Positions 5,146 through 6,005 of a stretch of DNA of 6,005 nt are shown one piece after another (the first letter of the stretch is position 1; each line of letters starts with the position of its first letter). The stretch covers positions 1-6,005 of the forward strand of contig JAJFLN010000787.1 in NCBI GenBank assembly GCA_021772705.1, given 5' to 3'. This stretch comes from Candidatus Cloacimonadota bacterium (lineage in GTDB: Bacteria > Muiribacteriota > UBA6191 > JACPRK01). Below the pieces are notes generated by a model. It did no database searches. It was not told the origin of the DNA and saw only the letters and a list, made by a program, of their open reading frames with translations. The translations under genes were made by a program, and so were the position numbers.

Positions 5146-5891
5146 GGCGCCCCGCCGCCCTCGCGGGGCACCTCCCTGCGGGCAGTCACATGCCGACTGG
5201 CCGCCTCGACCTCCCGCAACAGGAGATCGAGAAACTCCTCGCCCCTCGGGCCGGCGAGCTTCGAGAAGCGAGACTGCAGCTCCCGGGCCGCCACCCGGAA
5301 CGGCGCCCGTTCTTCCTCCGTGAGATGGAGGATCTTCACGTCGGGCTTCTTCTCCTGGATGATCCGGAGCCGTTCCGAGTTGTATTCCTGCTGGACCTTG
5401 AAGATGTAATCGTCGAGCCGTGCCACGGTCCGGTCCAGCAATTCCCGCTCTGTCGGGTCCAGAGAGTCGAGGAACGGTCCATTGGAGATGACCGTGGTGA
5501 CGAACTGGGAGTGTCCCGGAAACATCAGGTAGTCCGTGACCTCGTAGAAGCTCATCTCCTCGATCGCGAAGATGGGATTGACCTGCCCGTCGATCATGTT
5601 CAGCTGCAGAGCGCTGTAGACCTCGGCGTAGGGCAAGGGAGTCGGATTCGCACCGTAGGCTGCGTAGGATTCCAGGAGCACCGGTGAGGTCATGACCCGG
5701 AACTTCATCCCCTCGAAGTCGGCGGGCTTTCGCACGGGCCGGTTCGTCGTCCAGACCTGCTCGCCCTCCGGGACCAGCGTCAGGAACCGGAAGTCCTTCT
5801 GCCTGTAGAGGTCGTCCATGGCTTGCCGGAGAGGCTTCGACCTCCTGATGAGCTCACGGTTGACCCAATGACGTTGCGCGGATCCGGTCAC
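5139..5891 (-). CDS. dctP: TRAP-transporter solute-binding protein (DctP), N-terminally truncated
   Basis: DctP proteins are periplasmic receptors that deliver organic-acid-like solutes, including ectoine in TeaA/UehA systems, to the TRAP membrane subunits. The 250 residues seen cover the second part of the family: VPEGEQVWTTNRPVRKPADF (40-59), the GMKFRVM block with the ligand-carboxylate Arg65, GANPTPLPYAEVYSALQ (80-96), IDGQVNP (100-106) and the long connecting helix near 148-182. Family members are about 330-340 residues, so the signal peptide and roughly the first 100 residues are absent. Upstream of the GTG at 5891 the frame meets two TAG stops, and no frame there shows a signal peptide. 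Family resemblance begins at about WVNRELIR (residues 9-16). The piece is probably a non-functional remnant or an assembly artefact. Its substrate cannot be assigned, and no DctQ or DctM genes are in view. Confidence 0.8.
   Translation of the reverse strand: MTGSAQRHWVNRELIRRSKPLRQAMDDLYRQKDFRFLTLVPEGEQVWTTNRPVRKPADFEGMKFRVMTSPVLLESYAAYGANPTPLPYAEVYSALQLNMIDGQVNPIFAIEEMSFYEVTDYLMFPGHSQFVTTVISNGPFLDSLDPTERELLDRTVARLDDYIFKVQQEYNSERLRIIQEKKPDVKILHLTEEERAPFRVAARELQSRFSKLAGPRGEEFLDLLLREVEAASRHVTARREVPREGGGAPY
5149..5169. terminator. GC hairpin at the tail-to-tail junction of ectR and dctP
   Basis: GCCCCGC (5149-5155) and GCGGGGC (5163-5169) form a 7-bp all-GC stem around a 7-base loop. It begins 3 bases after the ectR stop and lies within the last codons of dctP. 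No T-tract follows. It could end ectR transcripts with factor help or act as a barrier between the converging messages. Confidence 0.35.
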
Positions 5892-6005
5892 GGATGCACG
5901 GGAACCGGTCTACGTGAGCATTCTTGCCTATGAGGTGCCTCCTGCTGAGTCTCGGGGCGCTGGTTTTCCATACTCGAACGACGAGATCGTTGCCGGGGAG
6001 CGGCT
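5872..6005 (+). CDS. Partial open frame running off the right edge, unrecognised
   Basis: This frame is open from after a TGA at 5869-5871 to the window end, 44 complete codons. It reads like natural protein, for example EPVYVSILAYEVPPAES and GFPYSNDEIVAGER, with mixed hydrophobic and acidic residues. I do not recognise the family. A GTG at 5914 is a possible start, but the fragment may equally be an internal piece of a larger gene. Third-position G/C is lower than in the neighbouring genes. It begins almost exactly where the minus-strand DctP similarity stops, which suggests a junction near 5870-5890. Confidence 0.3.

Overview
The window looks like an accessory region of a GC-rich bacterium, probably halotolerant or marine. 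Most codons in the real genes end in G or C, genes are packed on both strands, and ribosome sites are purine-rich. The gene set suggests osmoadaptation by ectoine or hydroxyectoine. I cannot fix the phylum from sequence alone. There is no rRNA, tRNA, CRISPR array or recognisable insertion sequence.

Left part (1-2125). The first 400 bases hold no convincing gene. Two minus-strand genes follow. One is a lipoprotein-like peroxiredoxin/thioredoxin-fold protein (1817 to 1221). Directly downstream is a small multi-membrane-span protein with a Gly/Ser-rich tail (1219 to 530). A 308-base spacer with several short inverted repeats separates the redoxin from ectD, which runs the other way.

Centre (2126-4569). 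ectD (ectoine 5-hydroxylase, plus strand) and ectB (diaminobutyrate-2-oxoglutarate aminotransferase, minus strand) converge with a 26-base gap. ectB carries every expected motif but is split between two reading frames by one extra base at 3547, just before the VGCGRTG motif. Upstream of ectB lies a 308-base divergent control region with a sigma70-like promoter and clustered ACTAT/ATAGT half-sites. These resemble the operator known for the ectoine regulator EctR.

Right part (4570-6005). A MarR-family regulator of the EctR/CosR type is divergent from ectB. Its 3' end overlaps, tail to tail, a TRAP-transporter solute-binding protein (DctP family). That protein lacks its signal peptide and roughly the first 100 residues. 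Where the DctP frame fails, a different plus-strand reading frame opens and runs off the window, so the right edge looks like a rearrangement or assembly junction.

How the genes fit together: EctB makes L-2,4-diaminobutyrate, EctD hydroxylates finished ectoine, EctR would repress the ect promoter until osmotic stress, and a TRAP system could import compatible solutes. The two enzymes that connect EctB to EctD, ectA and ectC, are not in the window. The pathway is therefore split or lies partly elsewhere. I found no wholly new system. The most useful observations are the ectB frame break, the unusual ectB/ectD arrangement without ectA and ectC, the EctR-like operator, and the truncated DctP at the right edge.
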